A DNA stretch of 33,574 nucleotides from Flavobacteriaceae bacterium (GCA_947491985.1 CANLLR010000029.1:1-33574), one strand, 5' to 3'. Positions 1 through 10,149 are shown, numbered from the stretch's first letter. Program-made: numbers and translations. Notes: generated from the sequence alone by a model not told the origin.

Positions 1-419
1 CCAAAAAGCGGTAACATCACTAAAATAAATATCTTGTGATTTTTAATTTTTGATTTTATAAAAATATAATACAAGAGTAAAACTCTGTGAAATGTATACA
101 CGATTACACCATAAAAAAGTGCTTGTGGAGCTTTGGGTATGAACAAAACATTAGTGATTAATGAAAGAAGCATGATTAGGATAAAAAAAATGTTTCTTTC
201 TTTAGAGGAAAACCAATACAAAATAATTAAAATAAACGGAATTAAGGGTTTGGCTAAGAAGATAACAAATGGATACGAATTGAACTCAGCGATGATTTCG
301 ATTATTGCATTGAAAAAATACATAATAACTAAAAAATTAACACTATTTTTTTTTATACCACTCGCCATTTAGTAAAATTAATAAAAATTAAATAGAAAAT
401 TTCTAATTTTATTCATTAT
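1..419. other. Gap with no assignable gene at left edge
   Basis: About 420 AT-rich bases precede the end of ligA. The only open frame is a 79-codon plus-strand one at 133-372, rich in Lys and Ile, with no motif I recognise. I do not call it a gene. No strong promoter is visible in front of it. A weak A/T-rich inverted repeat near 386-413 could help end ligA transcription on the minus strand. Confidence 0.4.
386..413 (-). terminator. Possible weak terminator after ligA
   Basis: Read on the minus strand, the bases just after the ligA stop form a short A/T-only inverted repeat (TTAGAAA with TTTCTA) followed by a run of T. There are almost no G-C pairs, so this is a weak call based on position and the T run. 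Confidence 0.25.
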
Positions 420-2420
<2,001 letters not shown>

Positions 2421-2486
2421 TCAAAAAGTGACTAAATTAGTTCATTTCGAGTACTAAAATAGCCATTTATTTTGAATATAGAAAGA

Positions 2487-2960
2487 TTAAGATTGCAGAA
2501 TACTGTTTATCTGGATATACAATTGTCCATCGCTTAAAATAGCACCTTCCGTAATCAAATTAAAAATAGCTTCATTGCGATTCGCTTCGTATTCCTTATT
2601 CCCAAGATGCATTTCTACAGTTTCTGTAAATAAGTTGTCACTTAGCCATTGCAATCCTTCTTTGTTCATAAAATCAACTGTAGACAACAACGATTTAATT
2701 ACAATGGATTGAATGAACTTTTCCTGACAATGAAATAAGAAAATATGATTTCTAGAAAAGTGTTCTAAAAATTGTGCATTGGTCAAAACACCTTCCCAGA
2801 TCAAATCAGAAAAAATATCCAACTCTTGTTCGGCAACTTCAGGTTTGTTGCTTTTAATTTCGTCCCACTCCTTTTTATCAATAGATTGAGTTGCTAAAAA
2901 GTTAGCAAATTCTTGATGTAAGGTTTCGAATTGTTCTTTGGTAAGTCTTTTGTATTTCAT
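2487..2960 (-). CDS. Conserved hypothetical protein, 157 aa (possibly DUF6495)
   Basis: An acidic, soluble 157-aa protein with no signal peptide or membrane segment. It is predicted mostly helical, and the segment HFSRNHIFLFHCQEKFIQSIVIKSLLS includes a possible partner-binding helix. I associate this type of protein, next to ligA in flavobacteria, with DUF6495, but that is from memory and unchecked. No enzymatic motif is visible. It lies 69 nt upstream of ligA on the same strand, so the two could be cotranscribed. Its leader contains a perfect 8-bp hairpin (2981-2988 with 3002-3009). Function unknown. Confidence 0.75.
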   Translation of the reverse strand: MKYKRLTKEQFETLHQEFANFLATQSIDKKEWDEIKSNKPEVAEQELDIFSDLIWEGVLTNAQFLEHFSRNHIFLFHCQEKFIQSIVIKSLLSTVDFMNKEGLQWLSDNLFTETVEMHLGNKEYEANRNEAIFNLITEGAILSDGQLYIQINSILQS

Positions 2961-2980
2961 GTGTACAGAACTTGTTTCAG

Positions 2981-3009
2981 CATCTTATCTAGTAAAGAAT
3001 TATAAGATG
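2981..3009 (-). other. Perfect 8-bp hairpin in the leader of the 157-aa gene
   Basis: CATCTTAT at 2981-2988 pairs exactly with ATAAGATG at 3002-3009 across a 13-nt loop. It lies 21 nt before the start codon of the 157-aa gene. There is no T run, so it is not a classical terminator. It could be a leader structure or a protein-binding site; nothing further can be said. Confidence 0.4.
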
Positions 3010-3030
3010 ATCCTTAATTGAAAGTGGATT

Positions 3031-3057
3031 AAAAAGAATCTGAAATAAATTCAGATT
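3031..3057 (-). terminator. Second terminator after rplI
   Basis: On the minus strand AATCTGAA and TTCAGATT (3037-3044 with 3050-3057) form a perfect 8-bp stem with a 5-nt loop, followed by CTTTTT. It lies directly behind the stronger terminator at 3058-3088, so the ribosomal operon ends with two hairpins in a row. Confidence 0.6.
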
Positions 3058-3088
3058 AAAAAAAAATCCCGACTTACATCGGGATTTT
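3058..3088 (-). terminator. Main terminator of the rpsF-rpsR-rplI operon
   Basis: A 10-bp perfect stem (3063-3072 with 3079-3088, GC core TCCCGA/TCGGGA) with a 6-nt loop is followed on the minus strand by a run of eight or more T. It starts 18 nt after the rplI stop codon. This is a textbook intrinsic terminator. Confidence 0.9.
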
Positions 3089-3105
3089 ATATACTACTAT
3101 TAAAA

Positions 3106-3546
3106 CTATTGCTCAGCAATAATTTCGTATGGCAATTCAACGATTACATCTCTGTGAAGTCTTACGCTAGCAGTGTATTTACCAGTTCGTTTAACTACTC
3201 CGCTTGTGATGAATTTTCTATCAACAGACTGACCTGCTTTTTGCAAAGCTTCAGCAATGTCAATGTTCGTTACAGAACCAAATAATTTTTCTCCACCTGC
3301 TTTTGAAGTAATTTTAATCTCTAACGCTTTCAATGCATCAGCTACTTTTTTAGCATCATCAACAACTTTCGCCTCTTTGTGCGCTTTTTGCTTTAAATTT
3401 TCAGCTAATACTTTTTTTGCAGAAGGTGTTGCTAAAGCAGCAAATCCTTGTGGGATTAAGAAATTACGACCATAACCGTTTTTTACTGTTACTACATCGT
3501 CTTTAAATCCTAAATTCTGAACGTCTTGTTTTAATATAAGTTCCAT
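3106..3546 (-). CDS. rplI: 50S ribosomal protein L9
   Basis: Component of the large ribosomal subunit that binds 23S rRNA. The 146-aa product begins MELILKQDVQNLGFKDD, the conserved L9 start, followed by the rRNA-binding N-domain (VKNGYGRNFLIPQGFA), a long Lys-rich connecting helix and a C-terminal domain (EKLFGSVTNIDIAEAL). The frame is open 51 nt further upstream, but those codons match nothing in L9 and the ATG at 3546 restores family length. Last gene of the operon, 65 nt after rpsR, followed by two terminators. Confidence 0.97.
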   Translation of the reverse strand: MELILKQDVQNLGFKDDVVTVKNGYGRNFLIPQGFAALATPSAKKVLAENLKQKAHKEAKVVDDAKKVADALKALEIKITSKAGGEKLFGSVTNIDIAEALQKAGQSVDRKFITSGVVKRTGKYTASVRLHRDVIVELPYEIIAEQ

Positions 3547-3611
3547 GTTGTTGTCCTTATTGTAGAAGTTAGGTTCCGTTTGATGAGAAACCAACAACTG
3601 TGTTTAATAAA

Positions 3612-3908
3612 TTATTTTAATAAATCGGCCACGTATGGCATTAAAGCTAAGTGACGTGCTCTTTTCACAGCAACTGACACTTTTCTTTGGTATTTCAATG
3701 AAGTTCCTGTTAAACGACGAGGAAGAATTTTTCCTTGCTCATTTACAAATTTCAATAAGAAATCGGCATCTTTATAATCAATGTATTTGATTCCAGATTT
3801 TTTGAAACGACAATACTTTTTAGTTTTGTTAGTTTCAATGTTTAAAGGCGTTAAATATCTGATATCTCCGTCTTTTTTTCCTGAGGCTGATTGTTGTAAT
3901 GTTGCCAT
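3612..3908 (-). CDS. rpsR: 30S ribosomal protein S18
   Basis: Small-subunit protein that packs against S6 on the platform. The 98-aa protein carries the S18 core: [16 protein letters not shown], then [34 protein letters not shown]. The N-terminal extension ([21 protein letters not shown]) is of the kind seen in Bacteroidota S18. It starts 2 nt after the rpsF stop, implying translational coupling with its binding partner S6. Confidence 0.97.
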   Translation of the reverse strand: MATLQQSASGKKDGDIRYLTPLNIETNKTKKYCRFKKSGIKYIDYKDADFLLKFVNEQGKILPRRLTGTSLKYQRKVSVAVKRARHLALMPYVADLLK

Positions 3909-3910
3909 GA

Positions 3911-4255
3911 TTAGTTTGCTTTTGCTGCTTTAAGTTTTGCTCTTCTTCTCTCTGCCCATGAAATTGCATGTTTATCAAGACTTACAGTCAAGAAACGCAT
4001 TACTCTTTCGTCTCTTCTAAATTCAGTTTCAAAAGCAATAAGTACTTCTGGAGTAACTTGAAATTCGAATAAATGGTAAAAACCACTTTTCTTGTTTTGG
4101 ATTTCGTAAGCTAATTTTTTTAAGCCCCAATCCTCTTTGGATACCATTTGTGCACCTCTGGAAGTAAGAAAATCTTCGAATTTGCTTACTGTTTCCTTTA
4201 CCTGAACATCAGATAAAACGGGATTTAAAATGAAAACAGTTTCATAATGATTCAT
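3911..4255 (-). CDS. rpsF: 30S ribosomal protein S6
   Basis: Small-subunit protein that forms a heterodimer with S18. The 114-aa product starts [16 protein letters not shown] and contains the S6 fold through [25 protein letters not shown] and the [15 protein letters not shown] region. The frame is open further upstream to 4321, but that stretch contains the -7 promoter element at 4288-4295, so the ATG at 4255 is the start. First gene of rpsF-rpsR-rplI. There is no ssb gene between rpsF and rpsR, unlike in many Firmicutes and Proteobacteria. Confidence 0.96.
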   Translation of the reverse strand: MNHYETVFILNPVLSDVQVKETVSKFEDFLTSRGAQMVSKEDWGLKKLAYEIQNKKSGFYHLFEFQVTPEVLIAFETEFRRDERVMRFLTVSLDKHAISWAERRRAKLKAAKAN

Positions 4256-4287
4256 ATTATAATGATTTAAATAAATAAAATTGGGTG

Positions 4288-4317
4288 CAAAAGTAAACAT
4301 TGTTTTTAAATAAACAA
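4288..4317 (-). promoter_or_regulatory. Promoter of the rpsF operon
   Basis: On the minus strand, TTG (4315-4317) is followed after exactly 19 nt by TACTTTTG (4288-4295), a perfect match to the Bacteroidota -33/-7 consensus. The predicted transcript starts about 4283, giving a leader of roughly 28 nt. Confidence 0.8.
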
Positions 4318-4426
4318 GCAAAAAGCAATTTTAATCGCCAAAACGCAAAAAAAGCCGATTAAAATTAGTTTTTAATAAAAAAGCTTTTTACTTTCGTGAA
4401 ACCAAATCTATAATAAATAAATAATT

Positions 4427-5122
4427 ATGAAACTAAATTGTGTTGTTGTTGATGATAGTTCTCTTCAGAGGATGGTCATAGCAAAGTTAGTAAATAATCA
4501 TCCTAATCTACATTTAGTGGGTGATTTTTCTAATGCAATTGAAGCGAAAAATTGTATGACGGTACATACCGTTGATTTAATTTTTCTTGATGTAGAGATG
4601 CCCGTAATTAGCGGTTTTGATTTTATCGATGGTTTAAAAGCTAAACCTCAAGTTATTTTCATTACTTCAAAAGCAGAATATGCCTTAAAAGCTTTTGATT
4701 ACGATGCCACGGATTACCTACAAAAACCAATCGTATTAGAGCGTTTTAACGCATCGGTAAAAAGAGCACTTGACTTACACATGTTAAGACAAGACAACCA
4801 CGAAGATGATGGTGATCATATCTTTATTAAGAGTAACTTGAAAAAACTTAAAGTATTCACCAACAAAATCAAATGGATTGAAGCCTATGGTGATTATGTA
4901 AAAGTAGTAACAGAAGAAGACACCAATCTGGTGCTATCTACTATGAAATCTTTTGAAAACGACTTGTCGAAAGACAAGTTCATAAGAGTCCACAAATCAT
5001 ACATTATAAATATTGATAAAGTAGAACGATTTAACAGTAAGTTTGCTGAGATTGGCGTGACGAAAATACCGCTAAGCAGAAACAAAAAAGAGGATTTAAT
5101 AAAAGCCCTAGCCATTGCCTAA
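4427..5122 (+). CDS. LytTR-family two-component response regulator
   Basis: A 231-aa DNA-binding response regulator. The receiver domain occupies about 1-120: acidic pair D9/D10 (VVVDDSS), phosphoacceptor D55 (LIFLDVEMP), T80 and K100 (YLQKPI). A LytTR DNA-binding domain follows at about 130-229 (KWIEAYGDYVKVVT, then FIRVHKSYIINIDKVERF). All receiver catalytic residues are present. No histidine kinase is adjacent, so it is an orphan in this window. An imperfect promoter (TACTTTCG, 4389-4396) lies in front. It converges with priA, the two stop codons being 6 nt apart. Target genes cannot be inferred from context. Confidence 0.93.
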   Translation: MKLNCVVVDDSSLQRMVIAKLVNNHPNLHLVGDFSNAIEAKNCMTVHTVDLIFLDVEMPVISGFDFIDGLKAKPQVIFITSKAEYALKAFDYDATDYLQKPIVLERFNASVKRALDLHMLRQDNHEDDGDHIFIKSNLKKLKVFTNKIKWIEAYGDYVKVVTEEDTNLVLSTMKSFENDLSKDKFIRVHKSYIINIDKVERFNSKFAEIGVTKIPLSRNKKEDLIKALAIA

Positions 5123-5128
5123 ATTTAC

Positions 5129-7606
5129 TTAGTAAAAATCGACATTCAAAGCTATTTTAATGGCTTTGAATTGCGGAATAACATCAAAACTATTCAGAAT
5201 TTTCTGGATAGTTTTTTTTGTTCCTGTAATGGATTGATTTTGTGGAATTTTAATCAGTATGGTTCTGATATACTCATTTCGGATACGATTAATAGCCGGC
5301 TCTTCTGGTCCGAGTACAGGAATTGCCATATTTTGTTGCATCACCTGGTACAACCAAAACGAACCTTCTTTTAACTTTTCAAAATCACGGTGTTTCAACG
5401 TAATTTTGATCAACCTAAAATACGGCGGGTATTTATAAATTTGACGTTCGTACAATTGTTCTTTGTACATGCCTTCATAATCGTTGTGCGTGACTTGCTG
5501 AATCACATTGTGATTCGGATTGTATGTTTGAATGATTACTTTTCCTCTTTTCTCTGATCGTCCTGCCCTACCCGAAACCTGTGTCATCATTTGAAAACTT
5601 CGTTCAAAAGCTCTAAAATCGGGTTGATATAACATATTGTCGGCATTCATAATTCCAACTAACGAGACATTATCAAAATCTAAACCTTTGGCCAACATTT
5701 GTGTGCCAACTAAAATATCAATTTCACGGTTTTTAAAACTGTCTATCAAATTTTCAAAACTGTATTTGCCACGGGTCGTGTCTTGATCCATTCGCTTTAT
5801 ATTTTTGGATGGAAACAATTCTGCCAATTCCAATTCGATTTGCTCGGTTCCAAATCCTTTTGTAGTGAGTTGCGAACTCGAACAACTATGACAGTTAGTA
5901 GGTTTTGCTATAGAATGACCGCAATAGTGACATCGCAATTGGTTTTTGAATTTATGATATGTCAAACTCACATCGCAATTCGGACATTGCGGCACATGAC
6001 CACACGTTAAACATTCCATTACCGGCGAAAATCCTCTTCGATTTTGAAATAATATAATTTGTTCGCCCAATGTTAATGCTTCCGTTATGGCGTCGATTAA
6101 CGTATGACTGAAATGCCCTTTCATTCTTTTACGAAAATAACTGTCTTTCAAATCGACCAATTCGACTTCGGGCATAGCTACATTGCCAAAACGTTCTTTT
6201 AAGGTGACCCAACCAAATTTTTCTGATTGTGCGTTAAAAAAGGTTTCGATGCTTGGCGTTGCCGAACCCAACAACACTTTGGCTCCGCCCAGTTCGGCTT
6301 TGCCTCGGGTTGCTTGATGTGATTGCGCCAAAACTATCGCAGCATCACGCGCATGATAGCGTGGCGAAGGATCTTGCTGTTTGAACGTTTGTTCGTGTTC
6401 TTCGTCAACAATAAGCAATCCTAAATTGGAAAAAGGCAAAAACAAAGCCGATCGAGCTCCGATGACAATTTTGGCTTTTTCCGAGTTTTGAAGCACTTGA
6501 TTCCATACTTCAACGCGTTCGTTATTCGAATATTTAGAATGAAAAACTGCCACTTGATTTCCAAAATATTGGGTCAAACGTGACACTAATTGGGTGGTTA
6601 AAGCAATTTCGGGTAATAAATATAAAATCTGTTGATTGGTTTTTAAATAGATTTCAATCAGTTTGATGTAAACTTCTGTTTTTCCGCTAGATGTTACGCC
6701 ATGCAACAAACAAACGTCTTTTTCTGTAAAAGAAGTCGTGATTTCATCCAACGCATTTTGTTGCGCCGGACTAAGTAGCAAATGGTTCTCCTTTTTATTT
6801 TTATCAAAGTTGACCCGATCTTCTTGAATGTAATAGTCCTCAAATATTTGTTTATCAACCAAGGCTTTTATAATGGCTGAAGTAGTTTGTGCTTTTTCAA
6901 TGAGTTGCTTAACAGCGATTGCCTTCTTGTCTTGGGCTTGAAGTTGAAAGTAATTCAACAATAGCGCCTTTTGTTTAGCGCCTTTTAAACTGTCTAATAA
7001 AGCAATCAAACTTTCATCTGACAAATACTTTTCATGTAAACGAATGTATCGTGTGAGTTTGGGTTTGTATTCGTGTTGAATTTCTTCTTGTAAGGTAAGT
7101 AGGTTTTTGCTCATCATTTTTTGGATGATGGGAAAAACATTCTTTTTGTTGAGAATTGCCATCACGTCGTTTACTTTTAGCGAACTTTGATGCTGTAAGG
7201 CTTCGTACAACAAAAATTCATCGTCCGATAATTGAGTGTCATCCACGAAAGTGTCGCCTTTTTTAGATATCAATGTTTCGCTTTCAAGTAAAAAAGCAGA
7301 CGGCAACGCCATGCGATACACATCGCCAATAGCAGCCATATAATACGATGCAATCCAATACCAATGGTTGATTTGAATTTCGTTTACAATGGGAAATTCG
7401 TCTAAAATTTCGTGGATTTCTTTGGCATCGTATAAAGTCGGTGGATTTTGATGCAAATCGACCACTAAAGCCGAATACATTTTGTTTTTACCGAATGGAA
7501 CCGCAACGCGCATTCCTTTTTTGATGTACCGGAATTCGGCTTCCGTGACATTGTACGTGAAGGTTTTTGGCAGAGAAAGTGGTAAAATAGCTTCGATGAA
7601 AAACAT
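5129..7606 (-). CDS. priA: Primosomal replication restart helicase PriA
   Basis: Superfamily 2 helicase that reloads the replisome at stalled forks. The 825-aa protein has an N-terminal 3'-binding domain, Walker A at 303-310 (GVTSSGKT), Walker B DEEH at 401-404, motif GSATPS near 448, and an eight-cysteine zinc module (C532, C535, C541, C544, C559, C562, C572, C575). Helicase domain 2 includes GTQMLAKGLDFDNV and QVSGRAGR. Length is normal and all motifs are intact. Its last codons overlap a 9-bp inverted repeat (5144-5152 with 5163-5171) next to the convergent response regulator gene. Confidence 0.98.
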   Translation of the reverse strand: MFFIEAILPLSLPKTFTYNVTEAEFRYIKKGMRVAVPFGKNKMYSALVVDLHQNPPTLYDAKEIHEILDEFPIVNEIQINHWYWIASYYMAAIGDVYRMALPSAFLLESETLISKKGDTFVDDTQLSDDEFLLYEALQHQSSLKVNDVMAILNKKNVFPIIQKMMSKNLLTLQEEIQHEYKPKLTRYIRLHEKYLSDESLIALLDSLKGAKQKALLLNYFQLQAQDKKAIAVKQLIEKAQTTSAIIKALVDKQIFEDYYIQEDRVNFDKNKKENHLLLSPAQQNALDEITTSFTEKDVCLLHGVTSSGKTEVYIKLIEIYLKTNQQILYLLPEIALTTQLVSRLTQYFGNQVAVFHSKYSNNERVEVWNQVLQNSEKAKIVIGARSALFLPFSNLGLLIVDEEHEQTFKQQDPSPRYHARDAAIVLAQSHQATRGKAELGGAKVLLGSATPSIETFFNAQSEKFGWVTLKERFGNVAMPEVELVDLKDSYFRKRMKGHFSHTLIDAITEALTLGEQIILFQNRRGFSPVMECLTCGHVPQCPNCDVSLTYHKFKNQLRCHYCGHSIAKPTNCHSCSSSQLTTKGFGTEQIELELAELFPSKNIKRMDQDTTRGKYSFENLIDSFKNREIDILVGTQMLAKGLDFDNVSLVGIMNADNMLYQPDFRAFERSFQMMTQVSGRAGRSEKRGKVIIQTYNPNHNVIQQVTHNDYEGMYKEQLYERQIYKYPPYFRLIKITLKHRDFEKLKEGSFWLYQVMQQNMAIPVLGPEEPAINRIRNEYIRTILIKIPQNQSITGTKKTIQKILNSFDVIPQFKAIKIALNVDFY
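5144..5171. repeat. Perfect inverted repeat in the priA 3' end
   Basis: ATTCAAAGC (5144-5152) is repeated exactly inverted at 5163-5171 across a 10-nt spacer. It codes for the C-terminal residues of PriA on the minus strand and lies 22 nt past the response-regulator stop on the plus strand. It may serve the convergent gene pair as a transcript-ending hairpin, although only a short T run (ATTTTTAC) follows it on the minus strand. Confidence 0.4.
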
Positions 7607-7613
7607 TCTTCGA

Positions 7614-7643
7614 GTTATGAATTATAAGTTATGAATTATGAAG
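7614..7643. repeat. Tandem 14/15-nt repeat before priA
   Basis: TTATGAATTATAAG at 7615-7628 is followed directly by TTATGAATTATGAAG at 7629-7643. The pair fills most of the 50-nt gap between the DUF2147 gene and priA, ending 8 nt before the priA start. The words are partly self-complementary. It resembles the other short-word arrays in this window (9232, 10978, 18954, 27192). Confidence 0.6.
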
Positions 7644-7656
7644 TGGCTTCCAGAAA

Positions 7657-8100
7657 TTATTTTTTAACGCGATACCAATACTGCGTCCGCCCTAACATGG
7701 GAATGCCAACGTAACCGCGTATCTTTAACTTATCAGGGTCTTCTAATTTGATGTAACATTTGTAATATTTGCCAATTTTAGGATCGAGTACTTTTCCGCC
7801 GTTGTATTCGTCACCGTCTTTCTTGAGTCCGCGTATAAAAATCAACCCCAAAAGCGGTTTGTCTTTATCTTGTCCAGCGCAAAGCGAACACTTTTTGTTT
7901 TTATATTCGGTTTCAAATATGTCTAATATACGTGCGTAAATGAGTCCGCTTTTTTCATATACCTCCACAATGCCTTTTTCTTTACCAGAAAGGTCGTCAA
8001 TGGTTTTCCATTTTCCTAAAATTGATTGTGAAAACCCAAATTGTGTATGTAGCAACAAGCAAACAACGCAAAGTGAAGAGTATTTAAAAGTGCGATTCAT
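7657..8100 (-). CDS. Secreted DUF2147 family protein
   Basis: A 147-aa exported protein. Residues 1-25 form a signal peptide (MNRTFKYSSLCVVCLLLHTQFGFSQ). The remainder matches the DUF2147 pattern: GKWKTIDDLSGKEKGIVEVYEKSG near the start, a Cys pair in KCSLCAGQDK, GLKKDGDEYNGGKVLDPKIGKYYKC, and a final GYVGIPMLGRTQYWYRV. The fold is a lipocalin-like beta barrel in this family; the ligand is unknown. It has its own promoter at 8126-8156 and is followed at 50 nt by priA. Confidence 0.88.
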   Translation of the reverse strand: MNRTFKYSSLCVVCLLLHTQFGFSQSILGKWKTIDDLSGKEKGIVEVYEKSGLIYARILDIFETEYKNKKCSLCAGQDKDKPLLGLIFIRGLKKDGDEYNGGKVLDPKIGKYYKCYIKLEDPDKLKIRGYVGIPMLGRTQYWYRVKK

Positions 8101-8125
8101 ACTGAAAATGATTTATGACTTTATA

Positions 8126-8156
8126 CAAATGTAGTTTTTTTTGAGATAAATCAAAA
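8126..8156 (-). promoter_or_regulatory. Promoter of the DUF2147 gene
   Basis: On the minus strand TTTTG (8152-8156) precedes TACATTTG (8126-8133) by 18 nt. Both elements match the Bacteroidota consensus. The predicted start of transcription is about 8121, 20 nt before the ATG. Confidence 0.78.
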
Positions 8157-8186
8157 CAAGTGGCAAACACTGATTCATCTTGACTA

Positions 8187-8267
8187 ACCCTGATTGCAGT
8201 GGCATCTTTTATACGTGAAGGTTTTTTTTAAACCTTTACGGATAAAAATACAGCGGAAAGCAGGACA
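8187..8267 (+). repeat. Intergenic repeat, copy A
   Basis: The left end motif is CCTGATTGCAGTGGCAT (8189-8205) and the right end motif is CAGCGGAAAGC (8251-8261). Between them is an 18-bp near-perfect hairpin (8207-8224 with 8230-8247, one mismatch and one G-U on one strand) with a T5 loop. A second copy with matching end motifs and a different core lies at 23584-23677 in the other orientation. I recall similar end motifs from gaps in other Flavobacterium genomes, unverified. It sits 17 nt beyond the stop of the YihY-family gene and may end its transcript. Confidence 0.65.
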
Positions 8268-8283
8268 AATAGCAAACAAAAAC

Positions 8284-9225
8284 CTAGACTTGTGTTTCTA
8301 ATTCGTTTTCTTTTTCTTTTTCTCGTTTGTGTTTTTGAATAATGGCGTTGAGTTCGAAGCCCAACAATAAAATCATGCAGTTGATCCAAATGTAAAACAT
8401 GATGATTAAAAGCGTTCCGATAGATCCGTATAATTCGTTGTATTTAGAGAAACGAACGACCCAGATTCCGAAGAAATACGATGATAAAATAATCAAAATC
8501 GTAGTAAAAACGGAGCCAATGGAAATGAAAGAGCGTTTGCCGTTGCGTTTGATTCCGAATTTAAACAATATCGAAGTCGTAATTAAAATCATCAAAATCA
8601 AGAACACATAACGTCCTAGTTCGATAAGCGGAATATCGTCTGAAAGCACGTCTTGGATTTTTGTTTTTTGAATAAAAACTTCAAAAACAACGATTGTTGC
8701 CACGGTTACAATCAATAAGAACGATAGCAAAATAGACATGCCGAGCGAGACAAAATACTGTCGGAAAAATTTTCTTTTTAGCGTTATGTGTTGCGAATTT
8801 TCGAAGCCACCCAAAATAGCATTGACACCATTGGTCATTAAAAAAATCGACATTATGAATCCGGTAGATAACAAACTATCATAACTATTGTGGAGAATAT
8901 CTTCGATGATTTTCGAAATTGCATCGTAGGTATTTGGTGGCACACCGCCTTGCACAAAACCTAGAAAATCTTCTTGAAATCCGTCAATGGGAATGTATGG
9001 AATCAGGTTTAAAATAAACAACGTGAACGGAAAAAGCGCCATAAAAAAACTAAAAGCAATGGCTGCTGCTCGATACGAAAGTGCACCTTCGATTATACCT
9101 GTAAAATACAACTCTAACAATTCATATAGCGACAAGCCATGCAACCAAGGTAACTTGATGCTGTATCCTAAAGCAATTAGTTGTTTAATTATGGGAAGGT
9201 TTTTAATTTTTTCTTCTACTGTCAT
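8284..9225 (-). CDS. YihY/BrkB family inner membrane protein
   Basis: A 313-aa polytopic inner membrane protein. The family signature is visible at about 40-75 (GALSYRAAAIAFSFFMALFPFTLFIL). Further hydrophobic segments lie near 125-145, 155-185, 200-225, 235-260 and 265-292, giving about six spans. The tail is highly charged (KHKREKEKENELETQV). Some family members were wrongly named RNase BN; the true role is unknown. It lies 66 nt after nadC on the same strand, with a GTnnTCA word array between them. Confidence 0.9.
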   Translation of the reverse strand: MTVEEKIKNLPIIKQLIALGYSIKLPWLHGLSLYELLELYFTGIIEGALSYRAAAIAFSFFMALFPFTLFILNLIPYIPIDGFQEDFLGFVQGGVPPNTYDAISKIIEDILHNSYDSLLSTGFIMSIFLMTNGVNAILGGFENSQHITLKRKFFRQYFVSLGMSILLSFLLIVTVATIVVFEVFIQKTKIQDVLSDDIPLIELGRYVFLILMILITTSILFKFGIKRNGKRSFISIGSVFTTILIILSSYFFGIWVVRFSKYNELYGSIGTLLIIMFYIWINCMILLLGFELNAIIQKHKREKEKENELETQV

Positions 9226-9231
9226 TCTTTA

Positions 9232-9287
9232 GTATTCAGTGTTCAGTGCTCAGTTTCGCTATATTTTTCCGATTGAGTACTGAACAC
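9232..9287. repeat. 7-nt word array with inverted partner (nadC/yihY-family gap)
   Basis: Three tandem heptamers, GTATTCA, GTGTTCA and GTGCTCA (9232-9252), face two inverted heptamers, TGAGTAC and TGAACAC (9274-9287), across 21 nt. AGTGTTCAGTGCTC and GAGTACTGAACACT can pair with one mismatch. The array fills nearly the whole 66-nt gap, ending 4 nt before the nadC stop and 6 nt before the next start. Confidence 0.75.
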
Positions 9288-9291
9288 TTTT

Positions 9292-10149
9292 TTAAATTGC
9301 TTTTAAACTCAAGTCCATATTGTACACCGAATGAGTTAATGCGCCCGAAGAAATGTAATTCACGCCGCATTCTGCATAACTTCTAATGGTTTTTTCGTTG
9401 ATATTTCCGGAGGATTCAGTGAGGCATTTATCGCCAATTAAAGCTACGGCTTTTTCGGTGTCTTCAAAATTAAAATTATCAATTAAGATGCGGTATACTC
9501 CTTCATTTTGTAAAATTTCTTCAATTTCATTTAGGTTTCGCGCTTCGACGATGATCTTTAAATCGAGATTGTTTTCTTTTAAAAAATGCTTCGTTTTTGT
9601 GATGGCTTGGGTTATTCCGCCTGCAAAATCATTGTGATTGTCTTTCAACATAATCATATCGTACAAGGCAAAACGATGGTTTTCTCCACCACCAATTTTT
9701 ACGGCCCATTTTTCACAAGCTCTGAATCCGGGTGTTGTTTTTCGAGTGTCTAAAACTTTAGTGTTCGTACCCTCTAACAAATCAACGTAATTCTTAGTTT
9801 TTGTTGCGATGGCACTCATGCGTTGCATCGAATTCAACACCAATCGTTCGGCTTTTAAAATGGATTGTGAAGGTCCTGAAACATGAAAAACGACATCGTC
9901 ATAGTGTACTTTTTCACCATCGTTGATAAACGTTTCTACAAACAAATTAGTATCAACATATTCGAAAACCATTTTAGCAAAAGCAACGCCAGCGATGATG
10001 CCTTCGTCTTTTACTAATAGTTTGGCTTTTCCAGTAGCTGATGATGGGATGCAAGCTAAAGAAGAATAGTCGCCCAGACCAATATCTTCTCGAATAGCGT
10101 TTTTGATAATTAAATGGAGTTCGATTTGGAATTGACTTTCTGAAATCAT
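9292..10149 (-). CDS. nadC: Nicotinate-nucleotide pyrophosphorylase (carboxylating)
   Basis: Converts quinolinate and PRPP to nicotinate mononucleotide in de novo NAD synthesis. The 285-aa protein shows the quinolinate phosphoribosyltransferase signatures: REDIGLGDYSS near the N-terminus, LNSMQRMSAIATKT, the active-site stretch LDTRKTTPGFRACEKWAV, GGGENHRFALYDMIMLKDNH, and the C-terminal SSGNINEKTIRSYAECGVNYIS. Length is normal. No nadA or nadB is in the window. The 356-nt gap upstream separates it from divergent rlmH; I see no clear promoter for nadC in it. Confidence 0.97.
   Translation of the reverse strand: MISESQFQIELHLIIKNAIREDIGLGDYSSLACIPSSATGKAKLLVKDEGIIAGVAFAKMVFEYVDTNLFVETFINDGEKVHYDDVVFHVSGPSQSILKAERLVLNSMQRMSAIATKTKNYVDLLEGTNTKVLDTRKTTPGFRACEKWAVKIGGGENHRFALYDMIMLKDNHNDFAGGITQAITKTKHFLKENNLDLKIIVEARNLNEIEEILQNEGVYRILIDNFNFEDTEKAVALIGDKCLTESSGNINEKTIRSYAECGVNYISSGALTHSVYNMDLSLKAI

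Noticed and set aside
133..372. 79-codon plus-strand frame at the left edge
   Set aside because: Low-complexity Lys/Ile-rich translation, no motif, no promoter, and AT-rich DNA in which such frames arise by chance.
8207..8247. Plain intrinsic terminator only
   Set aside because: The hairpin is strong, but no T run follows it on the minus strand, and its flanks match the repeat copy at 23584, so it is better described as part of a repeat unit.
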